5,177 bases of DNA from Nitrospirae bacterium RBG_16_43_11 (GTDB lineage: Bacteria; Nitrospirota; 9FT-COMBO-42-15; HDB-SIOI813), in the NCBI GenBank assembly GCA_001805165.1, contig MHEI01000051.1, positions 1 through 5,177 of the forward strand, read 5' to 3'. Of this stretch, positions 1-5,177 are shown piece after piece. The notes beneath the pieces are model-generated. The model was not told the DNA's origin and did not search any database. It worked only from the letters and a program-made list of their open reading frames with translations. Numbering within the stretch: position 1 is the stretch's first letter; every line of letters begins with the position of its first letter. The translations under genes and the position numbers were made by a program.

Positions 1-311
1 GGAAGAAGATATACAGCCAGGGATCAAAGGCCATCATCCAGCCGCTTGCCCATCAATTGAGTAAGAAAAAGATTGAACCATTCATGATTACCCTTGAAGT
101 GGGCGGTGAAACCGGGGAGCATCCATATTCATCACATCACGGCGAAGAGTTTGGAATCATTATTAATGGTAAGGTCAGGTTCCTCCTTGACAGGAAGGAA
201 TACACCCTCAGCAAAGGGGACAGCGTCTATTTTAATTCGACCAGGCCGCACAAATGGGAGAATGTCGGAAAGAAAGAGGCTGTCATCATGTTGGTAATTC
301 CAGGGGCGTGA
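1..311 (+). CDS. Cupin-domain protein, C-terminal part; probably the sensor half of an XRE-type HTH-cupin transcriptional regulator (5' end outside window)
   Basis: The reading frame beginning at base 3 is open from the left edge to the TGA at 309-311 and gives 102 residues. A TTG at 57 could be taken as a start, but the frame upstream of it has no stop and reads as protein (KKIYSQGSKAIIQPLAHQ), so I treat the gene as 5'-truncated by the window. The visible part is a single cupin_2 beta-barrel. Motif 1 is around EHPYSSHHGEEFGIIINGK and motif 2 is GDSVYFNSTRPHKWEN. The KKKIEPFMITLEVGG lead-in is typical of proteins with an N-terminal XRE helix-turn-helix and a C-terminal cupin that senses a small ligand. 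The DNA-binding half is not visible, so the regulator role is inferred. The stop lies one base before the hyfB ATG, which suggests co-transcription and possible translational coupling with the Hyf-type operon. The cupin fold is well supported; the ligand is unknown. Confidence 0.85.
   Translation, partial: KKIYSQGSKAIIQPLAHQLSKKKIEPFMITLEVGGETGEHPYSSHHGEEFGIIINGKVRFLLDRKEYTLSKGDSVYFNSTRPHKWENVGKKEAVIMLVIPGA
302..306 (+). promoter_or_regulatory. Probable ribosome-binding site of hyfB
   Basis: AGGGG lies six bases before the ATG at 313 and inside the last codons of the cupin gene. It is a modest match to the anti-Shine-Dalgarno at good spacing. With the upstream stop only one base before the ATG, terminating ribosomes could also re-initiate here. 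Confidence 0.4.
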
Positions 312-312
312 G

Positions 313-2355
313 ATGATATCACCATTCACTTTAATAACAACATCACTATATATCTTTTTCTCGGTTGTGATTTTGTCGCTGTTATTTTCCAGAAACCAGA
401 GGCTGTTAGTATATTCTGTATTTCCCCTGACATCTTTTGCCTCCCTTCTGGCACTTATAGCAGGTATATGGATTGTGCAGTACGGGATAACAGAATCCTG
501 GATTATATTGATGGGGCTGCCTGATCTTCCGTTTCATATTAGGCTCGATCCCCTCTCCGGTTTCTTCCTGACTCTAATCGGTGCCCTTGGATTTATCGTA
601 TCTGTCTATTCCATAGGATATGTTAAAGCTTTCATAGGACACAGGCCTGTGACAAGCCTTGCAATCTTCTACTCACTCTTCCTGGCGGGTATGTTCATGG
701 TGGTTCTGGCAGACGATGCGTTCTTCTTCCTGATCTCATGGGAGGTTATGGCCGCTGCCTCTTACTTCCTCGTCATGTTTGAGGATGAGAGGACTGAGAA
801 CCGGAGGGCCGCCTTCTTATACTTAGTCATTGCTCATATCGGGGCTATTGCCATCCTCCTTTCCTTCGGTCTGATGGCCGGTTTTGCAACCGGATTTGAG
901 AGCTTTAATGGATATACATTTGATGCCATGCGTCATGCAAGCTTCCCTCCGCATTGGGCAGCAGTTACGTTCTTTCTGGCCTTCTTTGGTTTTGCTGCCA
1001 AAGCTGGAGTTATACCCCTGCACGTCTGGCTTCCGGAGGCTCACCCCGTGGCCCCTTCCAACGTGTCTGCACTGATGAGCGGTATTATGTTGAAGACTGC
1101 CATATACGGTATCATTCGGGTCACCTTTGACCTGATAAGGGATTTCCCCTGGTGGTGGGGGGCAGTGGTAATGATACTGGGTTTGGTTTCAGCGCTCCTC
1201 GGGATACTTTTTGCCCTGCAGCAGCAGGACCTCAAGAAACTTCTTGCCTACTCCTCAGTGGAAAATATTGGCATCATCCTGGTTGGTATCGGTCTTTCCA
1301 TGACCTTTGCCTCTTTCCACAGTCCTGTTCTCTCAGCCCTGGCGCTTACTGCCGGGCTTTATCATACATTCAACCATGCCATGTTTAAGGGGCTTCTGTT
1401 CATGGGGGCAGGCGCTGTCCTTCATGCTACCCATGAGCGCAATATGGAGGGGATGGGGGGGCTTATTCACAGGATGCCCTGGACATCGGCGCTCTTTCTG
1501 ATAGGGTGCATCTCCATATCAGCCCTGCCGCCTTTTAACGGATTTGTCTCCGAGTGGCTGATGTTTCAGGCTTTCCTACTCTCGCCTGCTCTTCCGAGCA
1601 CCCTGCTCAATTTCCTCATTCCTATGGGAGCGGCGCTACTGGCCCTTGCCGCGGCCCTTGCCGCCATGTGTTTTGTCAAGGCTTTTGGAGTTACATTCCT
1701 TGGACAGTGGCGGGGGCAGCATCATTCGGAGATTCATGAGGTTGACTGGTTTATGAGGATTGGCATGGGGATGACCGCAATTGCCTGCCTCTGCCTTGGT
1801 ATCTTTCCAACGGCCATGATCCGGTGGATGGACGTTATTGCCGCCGGGTTTGTCGGGGGGGAACTGTCTGAATCTGCAGGGGCGTTCGGGTGGATATGGC
1901 TGACACCTATCTCCCATGAGAGGGCATCCTACTCAGGCCCTATAGTCTTACTTGGTCTCGTGGGGATCGTTGCCCTGGCATTTCTCCTCCTTCATGCCCG
2001 CAGAAAGACCATACATAGGGGGCCGTTATGGGACTGCGGCTTTGAGAAAGTGACACCGCGGATGCAGTACACTGCCACAGCATTCTCTATGCCGGTCAGG
2101 AGGATATTCGGATTTTATTTTCATATTCGTGAACGGAAGGAATCGAAACACCTTCTTGATCATAAGGCATTTATTAAAAGTATCCGTTATACCCTGAAAA
2201 CGAGGGATCGCTTCTGGGGATGGCTTTATCAACCTGTAGTTGATGCCTCTTTCTGGATATCCAGAAAGACTGGAAAGCTGCAGAAGGGGCGCATTCAGGT
2301 ATACCTCATCTATTCCTTTGCTACGATCATCCTCTTATTGGTGCTGCTGAGATGA
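313..2355 (+). CDS. hyfB: Hydrogenase-4-type complex membrane subunit B (NuoL/antiporter-like, HyfB)
   Basis: This 680-residue polytopic protein is close to the length of E. coli HyfB (about 670). It belongs to the proton-antiporter (Mrp/NuoL-M-N) family and would sit in the cytoplasmic membrane as a proton-translocating subunit of a group-4-type hydrogenase or related complex. The first membrane segment is at about residues 5-25. The antiporter domain spans roughly 128-425 and shows the TM5 glutamate E144 in SWEVMAAAS, the TM7 lysine K230 in GFAAKAGVIPLHVWLPEAH, the TM8 lysine K261 in GIMLKTAIYG, and HTFNHAMFKG at 351-360. K456 in CFVKAFG fits the TM12 lysine. The long C-terminal extension with WDCGFEK (573-579) and MQYTATAFSMPVRRIFGF (584-601), followed by a last helix at 661-679, is what separates HyfB/HycC from NuoL. 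The ATG at 313 puts TM1 at the N terminus. It follows the cupin gene by one base and overlaps hyfC by four. No frameshift is seen despite two runs of seven G (1455-1461, 1855-1861). Confidence 0.93.
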   Translation: MISPFTLITTSLYIFFSVVILSLLFSRNQRLLVYSVFPLTSFASLLALIAGIWIVQYGITESWIILMGLPDLPFHIRLDPLSGFFLTLIGALGFIVSVYSIGYVKAFIGHRPVTSLAIFYSLFLAGMFMVVLADDAFFFLISWEVMAAASYFLVMFEDERTENRRAAFLYLVIAHIGAIAILLSFGLMAGFATGFESFNGYTFDAMRHASFPPHWAAVTFFLAFFGFAAKAGVIPLHVWLPEAHPVAPSNVSALMSGIMLKTAIYGIIRVTFDLIRDFPWWWGAVVMILGLVSALLGILFALQQQDLKKLLAYSSVENIGIILVGIGLSMTFASFHSPVLSALALTAGLYHTFNHAMFKGLLFMGAGAVLHATHERNMEGMGGLIHRMPWTSALFLIGCISISALPPFNGFVSEWLMFQAFLLSPALPSTLLNFLIPMGAALLALAAALAAMCFVKAFGVTFLGQWRGQHHSEIHEVDWFMRIGMGMTAIACLCLGIFPTAMIRWMDVIAAGFVGGELSESAGAFGWIWLTPISHERASYSGPIVLLGLVGIVALAFLLLHARRKTIHRGPLWDCGFEKVTPRMQYTATAFSMPVRRIFGFYFHIRERKESKHLLDHKAFIKSIRYTLKTRDRFWGWLYQPVVDASFWISRKTGKLQKGRIQVYLIYSFATIILLLVLLR

Positions 2356-3302
2356 GTGAAATGTTTTCTTCTTACATATTAGAGGTAGTTCAGATAGTAA
2401 TACTCCTTGCTGCTGCACCGGTATTCATAGGATGGGTAAGAACCTTAAAATGCTGGTTTCAGGGACGGACTACGGCCGGTATATTTCAGCCTTACCGGGA
2501 TTTGATCAAGCTCTTTCACAAAGACATAGTACTTGCTGAAAATGCATCCTGGATATTCAGGATCACCCCATATCTCATATTTGGTTTTACTGTATTGATA
2601 GGGGCGATCATCCCTGTGTTGTCAGTGGACCTTCCCTTATCCTCTACCGCAGACGTCATAGCCATCGTCTCCCTTTTTGCCATGTCGAGATTCTTCACAG
2701 CCCTGGCAGGCATGGATATTGGTACTGCCTTTGGCGGGATGGGATCGAGCAGGGAGATGACTATAGCGTCCCTTGCTGAACCTGCCATGCTGATGGCAGT
2801 ATTTACAGTATCACTGGCCAGCAAGTCAACGTCCCTCTCGCAGATGGCGCAGGTCATTGCCCATGGAGATCTTGTTTTGAGGCCTTCCCTTGCCTTTGCC
2901 CTCCTTGCATTCATTTTTATTTCACTGGCGGAGACCGGGAGGATACCGGTAGATAATCCTGCTACTCATCTTGAGCTGACGATGATACATGAAGCGATGA
3001 TCCTCGAATACTCGGGAAGACACCTGGCCCTGATAGAATGGGCCGGGATGATGAAACTCTACCTTTTTGCCGTTCTCGGAATTGCCGCGTTCTTCCCGTG
3101 GGGGATTGCTGAAGCAGGAAATTTAATAGCAATTCCAATAGCTATTTTAGTGCTGGCAGTGAAGCTTGTTCTTGCAGGGGTTGGTCTTGTGTTAATAGAA
3201 ACAGGCCTTGCAAAGATGAGGTTCTTCAGGGTACCCGAGTTCCTCGGGAGCGCCTTTCTCTTTGCAACGCTTGGGATGCTGTCATTTTTTATGCTGGAGT
3301 AG
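2352..3302 (+). CDS. hyfC: Hydrogenase-4-type complex membrane subunit C (NuoH-like, HyfC/HycD family)
   Basis: This 316-residue membrane protein has about eight predicted helices and matches the usual length of HyfC/HycD. The family corresponds to NuoH of complex I. It docks the peripheral electron-transfer arm on the membrane and starts the charged path that couples redox chemistry to ion pumping. Diagnostic stretches are FQPYRDLIKLFHKD (45-58) after TM1, ENASWIFRITPY (63-74), the loop GMGSSREMTIASLAEPAML (129-147), and AETGRIPVDNPATHLE (193-208) followed by HEAMILEYSGRHLA (213-226). These carry the conserved acidic residues E134, E143, E194, D201, E208, E214 and E219. KMRFFRVPEFLG (288-299) precedes the last helix. 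The start ATG overlaps the hyfB stop as ATGA, a classic sign of translational coupling; no separate strong ribosome-binding site is visible. The other possibility is an Ech/Coo/Ehr-type NuoH homologue, but the B-C-E-F order favours Hyf. Confidence 0.93.
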   Translation: MSEMFSSYILEVVQIVILLAAAPVFIGWVRTLKCWFQGRTTAGIFQPYRDLIKLFHKDIVLAENASWIFRITPYLIFGFTVLIGAIIPVLSVDLPLSSTADVIAIVSLFAMSRFFTALAGMDIGTAFGGMGSSREMTIASLAEPAMLMAVFTVSLASKSTSLSQMAQVIAHGDLVLRPSLAFALLAFIFISLAETGRIPVDNPATHLELTMIHEAMILEYSGRHLALIEWAGMMKLYLFAVLGIAAFFPWGIAEAGNLIAIPIAILVLAVKLVLAGVGLVLIETGLAKMRFFRVPEFLGSAFLFATLGMLSFFMLE

Positions 3303-3313
3303 AGAATTCTGAT

Positions 3314-3979
3314 ATGTCAGTAAGTTTCGCAGCACAACTAAATAGTGTCCTCGCGGCGCTGATACTCCTGACCGCCTTTGGACTTCTTGCCCAGAGGAGG
3401 ATATACGGGCTCCTTCACCTCTTCGCATGGCAGGGGGTATTTCTCTCGATCAGTACGGCGGTAGTCGGGTATGTGGCGGGACAACAGCATCTTTACATAT
3501 CATCTATTCTTACACTGGCCATTAAAGTCATCGTACTGCCATACATTCTCCATATACTGATCATCCGGCTGCAGATACATAAGGAGGTTGAGACTGTCAT
3601 TAATATCCCGACTACCATGCTGATAGGAATCGCCCTCGTGATCTTCTCGTATCATCTGACATCGCCTATCAGGGAGTTGTCAACCCTGGTTACCCGTTCC
3701 ACTATCTCTGTAGCCCTGGCGACAGTGATGCTTGGGCTTCTGATGATGATTACACGGAAGCACGCCGTTACCCAGATCATAGGTTTCCTTGCCATGGAGA
3801 ACGGTTTATTCTTCGCTGCCACGAGCGCCACTTATGGAATGCCGCTCGTAGTGGAATTAGGCGTGGCATTGGACATACTGATTGCGGCATTTATATTCGG
3901 CATATTCTTTTTCCATATACGGACTACGTTTGAAAGCCTGGATGTGGAGCAGATGGCAAGGCTAAAGGAGGAGGACTGA
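3314..3979 (+). CDS. hyfE: Hydrogenase-4-type complex membrane subunit E (NuoK-like, HyfE)
   Basis: This 221-residue protein is close to E. coli HyfE (about 216). It has six to seven hydrophobic helices, at about residues 8-28, 30-52, 58-84, 99-117, 126-147, 150-173 and 177-204. The C-terminal part resembles NuoK/MrpC, with the buried-glutamate motif GFLAMENGLFFAA (157-169, E162) and then VVELGVALDILIAAFIFGI (179-197, E181 and D187). Lysine K71 in LTLAIKVIVLPYILH is another candidate for the proton path. In complex-I-like assemblies this subunit lies between the NuoH-like and antiporter-like subunits. The ATG at 3314 is 11 bases after hyfC. The nearest GGAG (3296-3299) is 14 bases upstream, farther than ideal, so coupling to hyfC translation is likely. 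The C terminus is charged and cytoplasmic (RLKEED). Its codons at 3964-3974 form a strong Shine-Dalgarno sequence, described separately. No hyfD lies between this gene and hyfC. Confidence 0.92.
   Translation: MSVSFAAQLNSVLAALILLTAFGLLAQRRIYGLLHLFAWQGVFLSISTAVVGYVAGQQHLYISSILTLAIKVIVLPYILHILIIRLQIHKEVETVINIPTTMLIGIALVIFSYHLTSPIRELSTLVTRSTISVALATVMLGLLMMITRKHAVTQIIGFLAMENGLFFAATSATYGMPLVVELGVALDILIAAFIFGIFFFHIRTTFESLDVEQMARLKEED
3964..3974 (+). promoter_or_regulatory. Strong Shine-Dalgarno-like sequence at the end of hyfE without a start codon behind it
   Basis: AAAGGAGGAGG contains the full AAGGAGG consensus and overlaps the last Lys-Glu-Glu codons of hyfE. The next bases (ACTGAGCAGTTAAATAGG) contain no ATG, GTG or TTG at usable distance. 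The next gene, hyfF, starts about 230 bases later without a good site of its own. I read this as the former ribosome-binding site of hyfF, separated by repeat insertion. It could equally be a by-product of the Lys-Glu-Glu-Asp codons. Confidence 0.45.
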
Positions 3980-3984
3980 GCAGT

Positions 3985-4032
3985 TAAATAGGGACAGCGA
4001 CTATTTTAATAAATAGTCGCTGTCCCTATTTA
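3985..4032 (+). repeat. Perfect palindrome, 22-bp arms with 4-nt loop (REP-like element)
   Basis: The arms 3985-4006 and 4011-4032 are exact reverse complements and flank the loop TAAT. The core reads GGGACAGCGACTATTT and returns as AAATAGTCGCTGTCCC. Transcribed, it would form a very stable hairpin six bases after the hyfE stop codon. The stem ends in A/T pairs and is not followed by a T-run, so it is not a standard Rho-independent terminator. The GGGACAG/CTGTCCC style recalls REP elements mobilised by Y1 (RAYT) transposases, but no transposase is present here and that link is inference. Confidence 0.85.
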
Positions 4033-4177
4033 CTAAGACGGTCATAAGTATAGCAAAATTTGTCATCCCCGAATGCTTCTATCGGGGATATGGTTTCTTT
4101 AAAACCGGATTCCCGATTAAACACTTCGGGAATGACAATTAAAGAGAATGTTGTCTTACTTATAGTCTTCTTAGTAA
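4030..4177 (+). repeat. Outer inverted repeat enclosing the MITE-like core
   Basis: TTACTAAGA (4030-4038) and ATAAGTA (4044-4050) on the left are matched in reverse complement by TCTTAGTAA (4169-4177) and TACTTAT (4157-4163) on the right. An unmatched 5-base block sits at the same place in each arm (4039-4043, 4164-4168), so 16 of 21 positions pair. The arms enclose the palindromic core at 4060-4138, so the full element may be about 148 bp. It shares three bases with the preceding palindrome. I found no flanking direct repeat that would mark a target-site duplication. Confidence 0.6.
4060..4138 (+). repeat. Imperfect palindromic MITE-like core with three hairpins
   Basis: This 79-bp element has termini TTGTCAT (4060-4066) and ATGACAA (4132-4138) in perfect inversion, and most of the interior also pairs about a centre at 4099. 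It can instead fold into three local hairpins. These are an 8-bp stem 4065-4072/4082-4089 with a 9-nt loop, a 5-bp stem 4092-4096/4102-4106 with a 5-nt loop, and an 8-bp stem 4109-4116/4126-4133 with a 9-nt loop. It has no coding capacity. TGTCAT...ATGACA elements with CCCGA/TCGGG stems are, from general knowledge, common dispersed intergenic repeats in several bacterial phyla. Copy number cannot be judged from this window. Confidence 0.75.
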
Positions 4178-4202
4178 CTGCGTATTAGGTAACTTTACTA
4201 TT

Positions 4203-5177
4203 ATGACGATTTTGCTTTTATTAGGTGTTTCATTCATAGCTGCAGCAATCCTTGCATTTGTGGGGGACAGGAAGTATGCCCCTGAGATAAACATTGTTTG
4301 TTCGATGGCCACGTTTGCTGTCAGCATTGCCCTTGCTATTCAGGTTTATAATGACGGTCCATTTATTGCGGGGGGGAAGTTTTTCTTCATAGATGCATTT
4401 AATGTTTATCTTGTTGTGCTGACCTCCTTTGTTTCCACGACCACTGCTGTTTTCAGCAGGAGATACATGAGACGGGAGAGGGAGCATGGCCGTGTCGGCC
4501 ACTGGGGTATGCGCTTCTATCATGCCATGTTTCAGCTTTTTATTTTCGCGATGCTACTCTGTCTTTTAACCAACAATCTTGGTGTCCTCTGGATTGCGAT
4601 GGAGCTGGCAACCCTTTCCACGGTATTGCTCGTATCTCTATACAGGACGCCCACAGCAATAGAGGCGGCATGGAAGTATTTTATCCTCTGTGGTGTTGGG
4701 ATTGCACTGGCTCTATTCGGAACGGTACTACTTTATTTTGCGGCTGAGAAGGTCCTCGGCGAGGGAGGAGAGGCATTACTTTGGACAAACCTGAATCTTG
4801 TGAGCGGGCAGCTTGAACCTACAGTCCTGCAATTGGCATTCGTGTTCCTTATGGTAGGATACGGGACAAAAGTAGGGCTTGTACCCCTGCACAACTGGCT
4901 TCCTGATGCCCACAGCGAAGGACCGACGCCTATATCTGCAGTACTTTCCGGTCTTCTTTTAAACATCGCACTCTATGCACTGGTAAGATGCAAGGTGTTA
5001 GTGGATGGCTCACTCGGAACGAACCTCGCAGGGAATATCATGATGGGTTTTGGTATCCTATCAATTATTGTTTCCGCTTTTTCACTCCTGCGTCAAAAGG
5101 ACATCAAGAGGATGTTTGCCTACTCATCTATTGAACATATGGGGATTGCAACGTTCGCCTTTGGCCTTGGGGGGCCT
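4203..5177 (+). CDS. hyfF: Hydrogenase-4-type complex membrane subunit F (antiporter-like, HyfF), N-terminal 325 residues; 3' end outside window
   Basis: The frame from ATG 4203 stays open to the last base and gives 325 residues, about 60% of a usual HyfF (about 500-530). It is a second NuoL/M/N-like antiporter-type membrane subunit, paralogous to HyfB. Visible landmarks are the TM5 glutamate E134 in LWIAMELATLST, K158 in AAWKYFILCG, the TM7 lysine K223 in GYGTKVGLVPLHNWLPDAH, PTPISAVLSGLLLNIALYAL (241-260), and LLRQKDIKRMFAYSSIEHMG (295-314), where the paralogue has LQQQDLKKLLAYSSVENIG. The position of HyfB K261 is Asn (N254) here. After the in-frame stop at 4140-4142 there is no other ATG, GTG or TTG, so the start is fixed. 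However, only a weak AGG at 4187-4189 precedes it, 13 bases away. The gene is separated from hyfE by 223 bp of repeats, unlike the tight spacing of the rest of the operon. Partner genes hyfG and hyfI would be expected downstream. Confidence 0.92.
   Translation, partial: MTILLLLGVSFIAAAILAFVGDRKYAPEINIVCSMATFAVSIALAIQVYNDGPFIAGGKFFFIDAFNVYLVVLTSFVSTTTAVFSRRYMRREREHGRVGHWGMRFYHAMFQLFIFAMLLCLLTNNLGVLWIAMELATLSTVLLVSLYRTPTAIEAAWKYFILCGVGIALALFGTVLLYFAAEKVLGEGGEALLWTNLNLVSGQLEPTVLQLAFVFLMVGYGTKVGLVPLHNWLPDAHSEGPTPISAVLSGLLLNIALYALVRCKVLVDGSLGTNLAGNIMMGFGILSIIVSAFSLLRQKDIKRMFAYSSIEHMGIATFAFGLGGP

Noticed and set aside
57..311. TTG at 57 as the start of a small 84-residue cupin protein
   Set aside because: The frame stays open to the left edge and reads as a plausible continuation of the family, so the gene is better described as truncated by the window.
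2516..2914. 132-codon open frame on the minus strand inside hyfC
   Set aside because: It lies wholly antisense to a well-supported gene and its protein resembles no family I know. It is a shadow of hyfC codon use.
3985..4032. Palindrome as a Rho-independent terminator of a hyfBCE transcript
   Set aside because: No T-run follows the stem on either strand, the stem ends are A/T-rich, and hyfF downstream clearly belongs to the same complex.
4138..4200. A separate promoter for hyfF, for example TTGTCT at 4151 or TATAGT at 4161
   Set aside because: Neither hexamer has a partner at 16-18 bases that resembles a sigma-70 box, and the region is largely accounted for by the repeat arm.
3980..4202. 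CRISPR array or tRNA in the intergenic gap
   Set aside because: There are no regularly spaced direct repeats and no cloverleaf; all repeats present are inverted and palindromic.
4230..4523. 97-codon minus-strand open frame near the hyfF start
   Set aside because: It overlaps the coding frame of hyfF, which has clear HyfF motifs; no protein family or ribosome-binding site supports it.

Overview
The window is an ordinary-looking stretch of a bacterial chromosome (roughly half G+C by eye). It carries the membrane-arm half of an operon for a hydrogenase-4-type (Hyf/formate-hydrogenlyase-like) complex, all on the + strand. The order is the 3' end of a cupin-domain regulator, hyfB, hyfC, hyfE, a 223-bp repeat-filled gap, and the first 325 codons of hyfF, which runs off the right edge. 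The catalytic subunits (hyfG large subunit, hyfI small subunit) would be expected further downstream and are not visible. The window therefore shows the proton-translocating arm but not whether the complex is a true [NiFe]-hydrogenase.

The host cannot be fixed from these genes. The style of the intergenic repeats (a GGGACAG...CTGTCCC palindrome, and a TGTCAT-CCCCGA...TCGGGA-ATGACA element) is what I associate with Nitrospirota and deltaproteobacterial/Desulfobacterota genomes. That is a low-confidence impression from memory, not a search result.

Layout. Bases 1-311 are the C-terminal 102 residues of a protein open to the left edge. It has both cupin motifs and resembles the sensor half of HTH(XRE)-cupin regulators. 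hyfB starts one base after its stop codon, hyfB and hyfC overlap by four bases (ATGA), and hyfE follows hyfC after 11 bases. This tight spacing indicates one transcript. HyfB and HyfF are NuoL/M/N-type antiporter-like subunits with the conserved membrane Glu and Lys residues. HyfC is the NuoH-like subunit that anchors the peripheral arm, and HyfE is the NuoK-like subunit. E. coli HyfD, a second NuoL-like protein lying between C and E, is absent.

The least ordinary part is the hyfE-hyfF gap (3980-4202). It holds a perfect 22-bp-arm palindrome (3985-4032), directly followed by an imperfectly palindromic, multi-hairpin, MITE-like element (core 4060-4138, outer arms 4030-4050 and 4157-4177). A near-perfect Shine-Dalgarno sequence sits at the very end of hyfE (3964-3974) with no start codon behind it, whereas the hyfF ATG at 4203 has no good ribosome-binding site. 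The simplest reading is that the repeats inserted between the hyfF ribosome-binding site and its start codon. That leaves open how hyfF is now translated, and whether the hairpins set the ratio of HyfF to HyfB/C/E.
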